The notes beneath the pieces were generated by a model that saw nothing but the letters and a program-made list of their open reading frames with translations, had not been told where the DNA came from and did not search any database. Source: Roseomonas fluvialis (GTDB lineage: Bacteria; Pseudomonadota; Alphaproteobacteria; Acetobacterales; Acetobacteraceae). From it: DNA of 64,000 nucleotides. The DNA is taken from positions 3,807,001 to 3,871,000 of the forward strand of contig NZ_AP025637.1 of the NCBI RefSeq assembly GCF_022846615.1, read 5' to 3'. The position numbers and the translations under genes are program-made. Below are positions 16,779 to 24,367 of the stretch, piece by piece (within the stretch, counting starts at the first letter, position 1; each line of letters starts with the position of its first letter).

Positions 16779-18179
16779 TCACTCCTTCTCGGTGGGGGGA
16801 AGCAGGACTTCGGCGGGGGCGCTCAGCGTGCGCCCCAGCCAGCGGGCAGCGGCCGGCAGGTCGATGGTGGCGATCGCCTCGGGGCCCATGGCGCGGACCG
16901 CCTGCAGGAACAGCAGCGTGTTCGCCGCGTCCGATCGCCCCTGCACCTGCGCGAGCGGGCTGCGGTAGCGCAGCACCGCCTCGCGACCATCGAGCAACAG
17001 CGGCGGGATCTCCCCGCGCCGGCGCAGGATGGACAGGCAACGGGAGACCAGCGGCGTCAGCAGCTCCGCCTGCAGCCGGCCATAGGTCGCCCCCAGCAGG
17101 CGCGCGGTCTGCGCGGCGCGTTCCAGCACCTCGGTCGCGGTCACGTTGTCGCGCCGCTCGGGGCCGATGCGGTCGGCCAGCAGCGCGCTGCGGATGCGCG
17201 TGCGCAGGTCGGTCAGCACCAGCTGCGACACGTCGAAGTTGCCCGGTGCCGCGAGCGGCGTGAGGCCCGAGGACCCCGGCGCCTTCGGGATGATCGCACC
17301 TGGTTCGAGCCGCACCGTCGCCGGGTTCAGCACGCCGTCATCGTCGGCCTGCCAGATGCCCGTCGCGGCGATCGATGCGTTCTTCAGGATCAGCTCGACC
17401 ACCTTGTTGGCGGTGCGGATGTCCGGAAGCGCCTTGGCGACGGGGCCGCGGCCATAGACCTCGCCCGGCGCCTTCAGCCAGCGGAAGCCGACGAAGGGGC
17501 TTTCGGCGAAGCGGCCCTCGCGCAGCACCACCGGGCCGCGGTCGGTCACCAACAGCGCGCGGAACGCATGCCCGCGCGCATCGGGCCAGACCGCTTCCAG
17601 CACGCGGTGGCGCGGCGCCTCGGCGTCCTCCTCCGCGGGCGCCACGGGCGCATCGGGGTAGCGGGCACGCAGCGCTGCCTCGCTGAGGCGTGCTGCGCGG
17701 AACACGGTGTCGAGCCGGCCGGACGGGCCTTCCTCCAGCACCGCCTCACGCAGCGGCACGGCGGTGAAGCGCAGCGCGGAGGGCTCGCCCACCGGCGCTT
17801 CCTCGACCAGCAGCAGCCCCGTGCCGGCGATCACCAGGTCCAGGAAGGCCTGGTGCATCTCGAGCGCGAAGTTCGACCGGTCGAAATGGCCCTGGAGCAC
17901 CTCCGCCGAATCTTCCAACGCGATCGCGGCCTCGGTGTCGCCTTCCACCTGGCGGGCAGGTGCCAGGCCGAACCAGCGCGACCAGGGCGGCGTCAGTTCC
18001 GCCAACAACGAAGCGGCGAGCTGTTCCGCAGCATCCGCCGCGGTGGCGTCGAAGATCGCCACGCGCCCGCCGGTCGCGGGCGGCAGCACGTGGTCGTAGC
18101 AGTCCTGCCACAGCGCATCCTGCGCGCGGCGGCGATCGAGCGCGCGGGCATGGCGCGCCAGCATGTCCTCGGGGGTCAT
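16779..18179 (-). CDS. Portal / head-tail connector (T7 gp8-like)
   Basis: A 466-residue portal protein. It starts MTPEDMLARHARALDRRRAQ and has WQDCYDHVLPP, ELTPPWSRWFGLAP, DRSNFALEMHQAFLDLVIAGTGLLLVEEAP, the central VYGRGPVAKALPDIRTANKVVEL and DNVTATEVLERAAQTARLLG, all characteristic of the T7-type connector. T7 gp8 is 536 residues. The dodecamer would be the DNA entry ring used by TerL and the attachment point for the gp11-like adaptor. ATG 18179 fits the family; upstream frame is a shadow. It is 4 bp from the gp7.3-like gene and 7 bp from the scaffold gene. Confidence 0.9.
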   Translation of the reverse strand: MTPEDMLARHARALDRRRAQDALWQDCYDHVLPPATGGRVAIFDATAADAAEQLAASLLAELTPPWSRWFGLAPARQVEGDTEAAIALEDSAEVLQGHFDRSNFALEMHQAFLDLVIAGTGLLLVEEAPVGEPSALRFTAVPLREAVLEEGPSGRLDTVFRAARLSEAALRARYPDAPVAPAEEDAEAPRHRVLEAVWPDARGHAFRALLVTDRGPVVLREGRFAESPFVGFRWLKAPGEVYGRGPVAKALPDIRTANKVVELILKNASIAATGIWQADDDGVLNPATVRLEPGAIIPKAPGSSGLTPLAAPGNFDVSQLVLTDLRTRIRSALLADRIGPERRDNVTATEVLERAAQTARLLGATYGRLQAELLTPLVSRCLSILRRRGEIPPLLLDGREAVLRYRSPLAQVQGRSDAANTLLFLQAVRAMGPEAIATIDLPAAARWLGRTLSAPAEVLLPPTEKE

Positions 18180-18183
18180 GCTC

Positions 18184-18423
18184 TCATTCCCCCAGGAGCG
18201 ACTTGCGCGTCGCCGCGAAGTCGGCGCGCGCGCCGAGCACGCCGGCGGCGGAGGTGGCGATGGTGCCGGAGAGGCCGCGGCGGGCACGCTCGCGCGTCTC
18301 GACGCGGGCGGCGGCTGCGGTCTCCTCGATGGCCTGCTGCGGGGCGACGACGGCTTGCGCCGGGGCCGGTGCGGCGGCAGGTGCGATGACGACAGGCTTC
18401 GGGGCGCGGAACAGGCCACCCAT
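18184..18423 (-). CDS. Small Pro/Ala-rich virion protein (T7 gp7.3-like position)
   Basis: A 79-residue protein: MGGLFRAPKPVVIAPAAA, an Ala/Pro/Gln-rich middle and a basic C-terminal block RERARRGLSGTIATSAAG. T7-like phages carry a similar short protein (gp7.3, host range / tail assembly) directly before the portal gene, also with a basic Gly/Ser-rich tail. Position, size and composition agree, but the similarity is too low-complexity to be decisive. GAGGAG precedes the ATG at 18423. It starts the structural block downstream of a strong terminator. Confidence 0.65.
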   Translation of the reverse strand: MGGLFRAPKPVVIAPAAAPAPAQAVVAPQQAIEETAAAARVETRERARRGLSGTIATSAAGVLGARADFAATRKSLLGE

Positions 18424-18480
18424 GCGCGCGCGGCTCCTCTCGATTGGGGGACGGGACCCTCCGCGCACAGCCCGAAAAGC

Positions 18481-18517
18481 CGCGAACCCGCCCTTCCGGG
18501 GGAAGGGCGGGTTCGCG
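18481..18517 (-). terminator. Strong hairpin between the leader genes and the structural block
   Basis: A perfect 17-bp stem (left arm 18481-18497, right arm 18501-18517) with a GGG loop. On the minus strand it is followed by GCTTTT. It lies 68 bp past the stop of the 18585-19073 gene and 58 bp before the gp7.3-like start, so it could terminate or attenuate the SOS transcript before the virion genes. Confidence 0.75.
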
Positions 18518-18584
18518 AAAGTCTCGGGAGGGAGCGGAGGAAGGCCGCCGGGCGCAGATCGCCCGTTGGCCTGATGGTGATACG

Positions 18585-19073
18585 TCAGGGCGCGAACTGG
18601 GTCAAGACATTTTTCCTATTTTCTTGAAGAATCTTCACCAGCCGCCGGAACAGGCCGAAGGGCGTGAGCGCGAAGGGCGCACCGGCGCCCAGCAGAGCGC
18701 GGCATAGTCCGACGCAGGTCTGCGGCAGCACCGGCGGGAGCCATCCCGGACGCGCCGGACCCGGCGCGAAGGGTCCGACCACGCGCAGCCCCGCGCGGCG
18801 GTAGAAGCCCGGCAAGTCGTAGCCGGCCGGCATGGCGATGCGCAGCACGAGCAAGCGGCCCGAGACGGGTTCCACCACGGTCCAGCCGGCCTCGTCGCGC
18901 AGGGCGGCGAAGCAGTGGCGGAAGCCGCGGCGCAGCGGGCGCAGCCAAGCCTGGTCGGCCTCGCCGCCGAAGGCGATCCAGACCTGTTGCGGGGCGTCGC
19001 GCGCGGCGCGCAGGCGGGGGGGGCCGCGCGATCCGTCCTGGCCCCGCGAGGCGCCGGAAACCGTGGGCTTCAC
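18585..19073 (-). CDS. Conserved-looking protein of unknown function, cassette leader gene 2
   Basis: A 162-residue protein from a GTG that overlaps the stop of the upstream gene (GTGA). Readable blocks are QQVWIAFGGEADQAWLRPLRRGFRHCFA, EPVSGRLLVLRIAMPAGYDLPGFYRRAGLRVVG and a C-terminal PQTCVGLCRALLGAGAPFALTPFGLFRRL. The regular alternation and a Cys/His pair suggest a folded enzyme-like or virion-associated protein, but I do not recognise it. Its place at the head of the cassette, before the terminator, suggests an early or regulatory role. It is not a T7 core gene. Confidence 0.7.
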   Translation of the reverse strand: MKPTVSGASRGQDGSRGPPRLRAARDAPQQVWIAFGGEADQAWLRPLRRGFRHCFAALRDEAGWTVVEPVSGRLLVLRIAMPAGYDLPGFYRRAGLRVVGPFAPGPARPGWLPPVLPQTCVGLCRALLGAGAPFALTPFGLFRRLVKILQENRKNVLTQFAP

Positions 19074-19444
19074 GCCACGATCCCCTTCACGCGCAGCGGC
19101 CATTCCAGGCGATTCATGGCCTCGCGCCACTGCGCGGCATCGGCGCGCTCGGACAGGTGGCGCGGGTCCGGGGCGATGCCGCGCTCACCCCACAGGCGCA
19201 GAATACGCGCGTGGATCAGGTCGATGCGGCGGCAGCGGTACAGCCGGTCGAGGCACTTGATCACGTCGTCCGGTTCGCAGGGGCGCACCTTCTCGCCCTT
19301 GCCGGCGGTGATGCGCGCGCCGTCGCGCCGCGCGATCAGCGCGGACATGGTCCAGAACCAGGCTTCCTCGGCCGACCGAAAGGGCTCGGCGGCGGCGATG
19401 CTGGCGTAGCGGGGGGCGTGGGCAGTGCGGGGGGCGGGGCGCAT
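19070..19444 (-). CDS. Protein of unknown function, first gene of the SOS-controlled cassette
   Basis: A 124-residue protein beginning MRPAPRTAHAPRYASI and containing FRSAEEAWFWTMSALIARRDG, EPDDVIKCLDRLYRCRRIDLIHARILRLWGERG and EAMNRLEWPLRVKGIV. It resembles uncharacterised alphaproteobacterial proteins with the same AEEAWFW and PDDxxK... blocks; several Trp/Arg/Cys positions look DNA- or RNA-binding but that is a guess. The start at 19444 is preferred because the longer frame to 19501 would run through the LexA box. It is the first gene after the operator and is coupled to the next gene. Confidence 0.7.
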   Translation of the reverse strand: MRPAPRTAHAPRYASIAAAEPFRSAEEAWFWTMSALIARRDGARITAGKGEKVRPCEPDDVIKCLDRLYRCRRIDLIHARILRLWGERGIAPDPRHLSERADAAQWREAMNRLEWPLRVKGIVA

Positions 19445-19466
19445 GGGGGGTTCTCGCCTGTGGGGT

Positions 19467-19481
19467 GAACAATACAAGAAC
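19467..19481 (-). promoter_or_regulatory. LexA box (SOS operator) of the phage-like cassette
   Basis: GAAC-AATACAA-GAAC on the plus strand, that is GTTC-N7-GTTC on the coding strand, an exact match to the LexA operator known from alphaproteobacteria. It ends 22 bp before the ATG of the first cassette gene and directly abuts the candidate -10 box. Confidence 0.8.
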
Positions 19482-19509
19482 ATTAACCGCTCAAGTTGCA
19501 TCGAGGCAA
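19482..19509 (-). promoter_or_regulatory. Candidate promoter of the cassette
   Basis: On the minus strand TTGCCT (19509-19504), a 16-bp spacer and GTTAAT (19487-19482) form a moderate sigma-70 promoter. The LexA box begins at the next base downstream of the -10, so bound LexA would block it. Start of transcription would be near 19475. Confidence 0.5.
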
Positions 19510-19622
19510 GCCGAAAAAGGAAGATTGACCTATTGCATCACGACACTAGACCTAGGATATGTTCCCCAGGACGCCCACTTCATCTGGATTCGCGTCCTGG
19601 CGACCCAAGGACATCTGTTCCC

Positions 19623-20276
19623 ATGCGGCATGACGACATCTGGCGCGCCCTCGATGCCCTCGCGGCCGAGCACGGGCTTTCGGCCTCCGGGCTTGCGCGC
19701 AAGGCGGGGCTCGATCCCACCGCCTTCAACCCATCGAAGCGCATCGGCGCGGATGGCCGCGCGCGATGGCCCTCGACCGAGAGCATCGCCAAGGTGCTGA
19801 ACGCGGTCGGACGCGGGATCGACGACTTCGCCTCACTGGTGTCGGGCATGCCTGCCCTCTCGCGCGGCGGATCAGGGCGCGGCGGGGTGGGCCGGCGCGT
19901 GCCGCTGATCGGCCTGGCCCAGGCGGGGGGCGAGGGCTACTTCGACGATGGCGGCTACCCTGTCGGCGGCTCCTGGGACGAGATCTCCCTGCCCGAAATC
20001 GGCGATCCCAACGCCTATGCGCTGGAGATCTCGGGCGAGTCCATGGAACCGGTGTTCCGCGACGGCGACGTGGTGGTGGTCTCCCCGGGCGCGCCGGTGC
20101 GCCGCGGGGACCGCGTGGTGGTGCGGACCGCTAAGGGCGAGGTGATGGCCAAGGAACTCCGTCGCCAATCGGCCAAGCGGATCGAACTCGCGAGCCTCAA
20201 CCCCGCTCATCCGAGCTACAGCTTCGAGCTGCCCGAGATCGCGTGGATGCATCGGATCGTCTGGGCGAGTCAGTAG
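19623..20276 (+). CDS. HTH / S24-peptidase repressor (CI/LexA-like)
   Basis: A 217-residue regulator. The N-terminus (IWRALDALAAEHGLSASGLARKAGLDPTAFN) is an XRE-type helix-turn-helix and residues from about 90 form an S24 peptidase domain. The self-cleavage serine is in ISGESMEPVF and the lysine in EVMAKEL; the likely cleavage site is Ala-Gly in LAQAGGEG. Such proteins repress until RecA-stimulated autocleavage. It is divergent from the phage-like cassette and shares a 178-bp control region with it, so it is the obvious candidate for a second repressor alongside LexA. Homologues also occur as stand-alone chromosomal regulators. Confidence 0.88.
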   Translation: MRHDDIWRALDALAAEHGLSASGLARKAGLDPTAFNPSKRIGADGRARWPSTESIAKVLNAVGRGIDDFASLVSGMPALSRGGSGRGGVGRRVPLIGLAQAGGEGYFDDGGYPVGGSWDEISLPEIGDPNAYALEISGESMEPVFRDGDVVVVSPGAPVRRGDRVVVRTAKGEVMAKELRRQSAKRIELASLNPAHPSYSFELPEIAWMHRIVWASQ

Positions 20277-20285
20277 TTTTTTTGT

Positions 20286-20427
20286 CCGTCAGACCGCGGG
20301 CGCCGGTCGCAAGCGGTGCTGCGACCGGCGCGGCATGCCTTCCCACCACGCACTGGCGTCCCGACGGCGGATGATGGTCGGGGCGCGGTCGCGCTTGGCG
20401 CTTCCGGATCGCGCAGGGCACGATCCG
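20286..20427 (-). repeat. Dispersed ~130 bp repeat, copy D (inverted)
   Basis: Read on the minus strand this 142 bp begins CGGATCGTGCCCTGCGCG, has AAGCGCGACCGCGCCCCGACCA in two parts as in the other copies, and ends GGCGCCCGCGGTCTGA. It occupies most of the 244-bp gap after the S24 repressor. It contains a perfect 12-bp hairpin (20300-20331). Confidence 0.6.
20300..20331. terminator. 12-bp hairpin after the S24 repressor
   Basis: GCGCCGGTCGCA and TGCGACCGGCGC pair perfectly around an 8-nt loop, 23 bp past the repressor stop. There is no T tract on the exit side in either direction, so it may be a weak bidirectional terminator or simply part of the dispersed repeat. Confidence 0.45.
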
Positions 20428-20491
20428 ATGAGGTTGCCGCATGCACGCACGCTGCGCCGCGCCTCCGGCCCAGGTGCGTCGCGCTGCACGA

Positions 20492-20517
20492 TCGCGCTGC
20501 GGCAATCCGCAGCGCGA
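20492..20517 (-). terminator. Hairpin directly after the DSD1-family gene
   Basis: TCGCGCTGCGG and CCGCAGCGCGA form an 11-bp stem with a CAAT loop, 3 bp beyond the stop codon at 20521. No T tract follows, so termination is plausible but unproven. Confidence 0.45.
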
Positions 20518-20520
20518 CGC

Positions 20521-21627
20521 TCACGCCATCCCGCCCCGCGCCGCGATCGGCCAGAGGCATTCCACCCGCCCCTTCCGCACGCCGACATACCAGTCATAGC
20601 GATCCACCGTCGGGTCGCAATGCCCGGGCACCAGGCGCAGCCGCTCACCCAGCGCGGGTGCCGCAGCATCCTCCACCATGATCTTGCCGTGTTCGTCCGA
20701 CGCACCCGCGAAGCGCAGGCCAGGCCGTTCCCACACGCCCGGCATGCCAGAATCCACCGCGACACCCTTGTGCCCGCAATCCACCACCACGATCCCCGGC
20801 GCTGCGCGGCTCATCACCGTGGTCGCGACGAACAGCGCGTGGCGGAAGGGCGGCGCGTCGTCATTCTTCGCGTAGTCCACGTCCATGAAGGCGTAGGATC
20901 CGGCCTGGATTTCCGTATAGACGCCGCTCGCCGCCTCGTGCCGGAAGGTGCCGGTGCCCGCACCGCCCACGATCGCGCAGGACAGGCCGCGCTGCGCCAA
21001 CTGCTCCATCGTGCGCCGCGTGCGCGCCACCGCCTCGGCGATCGCGCCGGCACGCTTCTCCGGCTCACGGATATGCTGCGCGCTGCCGTGATAGGCCTGC
21101 AGCCCGCCGAAGATGAGGTGCTTCGACGCGGCGATGCGTTCCGCCAGCGCGACCGCCGGCGGGCCGGCCTCGATGCCGCCGCGCGCCATGCCAACATCAA
21201 TCTCGACCAGCATCTTCAGCCGGATGCCCGCGGCTTCCGCTGCCTGCTCGGCCAGCACCACCTGCGCCTCGTCATCGGCACACAGCCCGACCTCGCAGAT
21301 GCGCGACAGCGCGGCCAGACGCGCCAACTTGCGCGGGCCCACCACCTGGTTGGTCACCAGCACGTCCGGGACGCCGCCCCACGCGAGGGCTTCCGCCTCG
21401 GCCACCTTCTGCACGCATTGCCCGACCGCGCCGCGTGCCATCTGCAGCTTCGCGACAACCGGCGACTTGTGCGTCTTGGCATGCGCGCGAAGCTTCGCCT
21501 CGGTCGGGGCCAACAGCGCGGCCATGGTGTCGAGGTTGTGCTCGAAGGCATCGAGGTCGATCACCAGCGCCGGCGTGTCGATCTCGTCCTCGCGCATGCC
21601 GGGTTCGGCGGGCGGCGCTTGCAGCAT
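20521..21627 (-). CDS. DSD1-family PLP enzyme (D-threonine aldolase / D-serine dehydratase-like)
   Basis: A 368-residue fold-type III PLP enzyme with an alanine-racemase-like barrel. It starts near DEIDTPALVIDLDAFEHNL; the PLP lysine is in RAHAKTHKSP (about residue 50). VEIDVGMARGGI, LQAYHGSAQH, SGVYTEIQAGSYAFMD and the metal-site signature LVPGHCDPTVDRYD near the C-terminus identify the DSD1 group, which uses a divalent metal. Members split D-threonine to glycine and acetaldehyde or dehydrate D-serine or 3-hydroxyaspartate; the specific substrate is not clear. Its start region adjoins a divergent amine oxidase gene, which may share a D-amino-acid or amine role. Confidence 0.92.
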   Translation of the reverse strand: MLQAPPAEPGMREDEIDTPALVIDLDAFEHNLDTMAALLAPTEAKLRAHAKTHKSPVVAKLQMARGAVGQCVQKVAEAEALAWGGVPDVLVTNQVVGPRKLARLAALSRICEVGLCADDEAQVVLAEQAAEAAGIRLKMLVEIDVGMARGGIEAGPPAVALAERIAASKHLIFGGLQAYHGSAQHIREPEKRAGAIAEAVARTRRTMEQLAQRGLSCAIVGGAGTGTFRHEAASGVYTEIQAGSYAFMDVDYAKNDDAPPFRHALFVATTVMSRAAPGIVVVDCGHKGVAVDSGMPGVWERPGLRFAGASDEHGKIMVEDAAAPALGERLRLVPGHCDPTVDRYDWYVGVRKGRVECLWPIAARGGMA

Positions 21628-21664
21628 GGTTCATCCTTCGCGTCTTCCGCGCCATGATGCGGCG

Positions 21665-22915
21665 ATGTTCCCTTCCGATCCAGACGTGGTCGTCATCGGC
21701 GCCGGTTGCGCCGGTATCGCGGCCGCGCGAGATCTCGCCGCACGCGGACGGACCTGCGTGGTGCTGGAAGCCGGCGCGCGCGTGGGCGGGCGCGCGCATA
21801 CCGAGAGCCACTCGCTCGGCCTGCCCTTCGACCATGGCGCCTCCTGGCTGCACCAGGCCAATGACAATCCCCTGACGCCACTGGCGCGTGGCCTCGGCCT
21901 GCGGCTACTGGACCACGACACGCTGCGCGACCGGCGGCTGGTGACACGGGACCGCTTCGCCACGCCGGAGGAACGCAAGGACTTCGCCGCCGCCGAGGAC
22001 GCCTTCTGGGCCGCGATCGAAGCCGCCGCGGCGGACGGCGCACCCGACCGCCCCGCCGACCAGGCCGCACCCCAGGGTGGCCGCTGGGACGCCACCATCG
22101 CGCATTGGGAAGGCGCGCAGATCTGCGCCGCGGAACTGCACCGCATGTCGCTGCACGACCTGGCGGCGACAGCGCTCGACGGGCCGAACCTGATCCTGCG
22201 CGAGGGCATCGGGGGCCTGGTCACGCGCCTCGCCGAAGGCCTGCCGGTGCGCCTCGGTGCGCGTGTCGATCGCCTGCGCTGGGGGGCGGCCGGCGTGGTC
22301 GCGGAGGGTGGCTTCGGCAGCCTGGCTGCACGCGCCGCCATCGTGACCGTCTCGACCGGCGTGCTCGCAGCTGGCGGCATCGCCTTCGACCCGCCGCTGC
22401 CAGCCGCGACCCAGCAGGCGATCGACGACCTGCCGATGGGCCTGCTGACCAAGGTCGCGTTTCGTGCCGACGATCCCGCCGCGCCCGACCTGCCCGCCTT
22501 CGCGAGTGTGCGCCGCGCGGTGGAGTCAACCGACGACCGTCCGATGTCCTTCCTGTCGCGCCTGTTCCATGACCCGCTGCTGATCGGCTTCTGCGGCGGC
22601 GCGCGCGCCTGGGAGATGCTGCACGACGCAGCGGCGCTCGAAGCCGCCGCGCGCGACGAGATCGCTGGCATCTTCGGCGCGCGCGCCGCGGCCACGCTGG
22701 GTCGCGCGACCGTCACGCGGTGGGGCGAGGATGTGCTGTTCCGCGGCGCCTATTCGCACGCGCGACCTGGCGCGCTGGCGGCGCGCCGGGTGCTGGGCAC
22801 GCCAGTCGCGGACGGGCGCCTGTGCTTCGCCGGCGAGGCCTGCCACCCGCGCTTCGCCGCGACCGTGGCCGGCGCCTGGCTCAGCGGGATGGCGGCCGCG
22901 CGCGCCGTGCCCTGA
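21665..22915 (+). CDS. FAD-dependent amine oxidase family protein
   Basis: A 416-residue flavoprotein. The FAD dinucleotide fold is VVVIGAGCAGIAAARDLAARG with the acidic partner VVLEAGARVGGRAHTES; GASWLHQANDNPL follows as in polyamine/monoamine oxidases, and the C-terminal FAD loop is GRLCFAGEACHPRFAATVAGAWLSG. These enzymes oxidise primary or secondary amines to imines with production of hydrogen peroxide. The usual covalent-FAD Cys is not at the expected place, so FAD is probably non-covalent. It is divergent from the DSD1-family gene. The ribosome site is weak; the ATG at 21665 sets the standard FAD N-terminus. Confidence 0.9.
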   Translation: MFPSDPDVVVIGAGCAGIAAARDLAARGRTCVVLEAGARVGGRAHTESHSLGLPFDHGASWLHQANDNPLTPLARGLGLRLLDHDTLRDRRLVTRDRFATPEERKDFAAAEDAFWAAIEAAAADGAPDRPADQAAPQGGRWDATIAHWEGAQICAAELHRMSLHDLAATALDGPNLILREGIGGLVTRLAEGLPVRLGARVDRLRWGAAGVVAEGGFGSLAARAAIVTVSTGVLAAGGIAFDPPLPAATQQAIDDLPMGLLTKVAFRADDPAAPDLPAFASVRRAVESTDDRPMSFLSRLFHDPLLIGFCGGARAWEMLHDAAALEAAARDEIAGIFGARAAATLGRATVTRWGEDVLFRGAYSHARPGALAARRVLGTPVADGRLCFAGEACHPRFAATVAGAWLSGMAAARAVP

Positions 22916-23257
22916 TCACGGCCAGTCCCGCGCACGGTCGGCGCGCCAAGGCGGGGCGATCCAGGCGCGCGCGTGCAGCGCCCCGCGCGCCGTCACCACC
23001 CTGACCGGCGTCAGCGCATATGCGCTGCCCTCGTACGCCGACAACCGCGCGAGCGCCGCGTCGCCGACGCGCAGCACCGCGCCTTCGACCCGCGCGCCGT
23101 GCCGCGGCACCAGCGTGGGATAGGGCGTGCCGCGCAGCACCACGCGCCGCCAGCCTTCGAGCATGGCGGCGCGCGACTGTCGCGCCAGGGCGGGGTCACC
23201 GGACACGCGTGCCAGCACGCCCGCATCGAGCAAGGTGCCATAGACGAACAGGATCAC
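22916..23257 (-). CDS. Gamma-glutamylcyclotransferase-like (AIG2/GGCT fold) protein
   Basis: A 113-residue protein of the GGCT/AIG2 fold: the substrate-binding loop is FVYGTLLDAGVLARV (the YGTL signature), followed by AAMLEGWRRVVLRGTPYPTLVPR and GAVLRVGDAALARLSAYEGSAY, where the Glu after the Tyr is the expected catalytic acid. The fold acts on gamma-glutamyl amines or amino acids. The stop codon abuts that of the convergent amine oxidase, without overlap. No further functional context is available. Confidence 0.88.
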   Translation of the reverse strand: MILFVYGTLLDAGVLARVSGDPALARQSRAAMLEGWRRVVLRGTPYPTLVPRHGARVEGAVLRVGDAALARLSAYEGSAYALTPVRVVTARGALHARAWIAPPWRADRARDWP

Positions 23258-23309
23258 GGGCCGGGGGCCTCGCCTGCGCGTGGCGGCGCCTGCACCGCGG
23301 TTGCGGCCC

Positions 23310-24284
23310 TCACTCCGGGCGCAGGTTCACGCTGACCACCAGGTCGCGGATCTTGGCGGATTGCGCACGCACCATGGTGCCGAAGCTGTCCGCGTCTGAG
23401 CCGACTGCCTCCGCACCTACCTCGTCGCAACGGCGCACGAAATCAGGATGCCGTGCGGCGGCAGCGATCTCGCGATTCAGTCGCGCCATCACCGGCGCCG
23501 GCGTGCGCGCGGGGGCAAAGAAGCCGTTCCAGCCTTCCAGCTCCAGCGAGGGGAAGCCCTGTTCGCGCACCGTCGGCACGTCCGGCAGCACCGCGGACCG
23601 GCGCGAGGCGACATTGGCCAGCCCCTTCAGCGTGCCGGCGCGCACATGCTGCAGGCAGGTCGAGATCTGGTCGCCGCCGAACTGCACGCGCCCGGCGATC
23701 AGTTCCTGCACCAGCGGTGCGGCGCCGCGGAACGGCACGTGCTCCATGCGGATATTGGCGTCGCGCTTCAGCACCTCGCCCACCATGTTCATGAAAGAGC
23801 CGGGGCCTGTGGAGCCATAGAAGGGCTGGTTCGGCTGCGCCCGTGCCCAGTCCACGAAGCCCTTGAGGTCGGCCGCCGGTACGCCCGGGTTCGCCAGGAT
23901 GATCAGCGGCACGTTGGCGCCGAGCGACAACGGCGCGAAGTCACGATCGATGTCGTGCGGCGGGCGCCCAGCCAGCGTCATCGCCGCGGTCGTGGTCGGG
24001 AAGGTGATGTTGTGGAACAGCAGCGTGTAGCCATCGGGGGCGGCCTTCGCGACCACGTCGGCGCCGATGGATCCGCCGCCGCCGCCGCGGTTTTCGACTA
24101 CCACGGACTGGCCCATGGTCTCGGTCATGCGCTGGGCGAACAGCCGGGCGAGAAGGTCGGTGGTGCCGCCCGCCGGGAAGGGCACGATGATGCGGATGGG
24201 GCGCGTCGGGAAATCCTGAGCGAGGGCCGGCGCGGCGAGGGTGGCGCCGGCGGCGAGCAGCAGCGTACGGCGGGCGAGGGTCAT
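23310..24284 (-). CDS. Bug/TctC-family solute-binding protein
   Basis: A 324-residue exported binding protein. MTLARRTLLLAAGATLAAPALAQ is split here as a Sec/Tat-type signal ending in ALA-Q. The mature part has RPIRIIVPFPAGGTTDLLAR, VVVENRGGGGGSIGADVVAKAAPDGYT, EHVPFRGAAPLVQELIAG and LPDVPTVREQGFPSLE, all diagnostic. It is not accompanied by TctA/TctB genes. The gene upstream is phosphomannomutase on the same strand, an unrelated neighbour. Confidence 0.95.
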   Translation of the reverse strand: MTLARRTLLLAAGATLAAPALAQDFPTRPIRIIVPFPAGGTTDLLARLFAQRMTETMGQSVVVENRGGGGGSIGADVVAKAAPDGYTLLFHNITFPTTTAAMTLAGRPPHDIDRDFAPLSLGANVPLIILANPGVPAADLKGFVDWARAQPNQPFYGSTGPGSFMNMVGEVLKRDANIRMEHVPFRGAAPLVQELIAGRVQFGGDQISTCLQHVRAGTLKGLANVASRRSAVLPDVPTVREQGFPSLELEGWNGFFAPARTPAPVMARLNREIAAAARHPDFVRRCDEVGAEAVGSDADSFGTMVRAQSAKIRDLVVSVNLRPE

Positions 24285-24367
24285 GCCTGGGGTTCCTCCT
24301 GCAGCCGTTGCTCAGGCTGCTGGAGGTGAAGGCTAGACCGGTTGTCGCCGCGCGGGGAAGGCGGCCG

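Noticed and set aside
6671..19501. Intact inducible T7-like prophage
   Set aside because: No integrase, attachment-site repeats, replication or polymerase genes; flanks are chromosomal genes. A reduced cassette is the better reading.
6671..19501. Standard RcGTA-type gene-transfer agent
   Set aside because: RcGTA has siphovirus genes (tape measure, major tail protein, HK97 protease). None are seen here; the genes are of T7 type.
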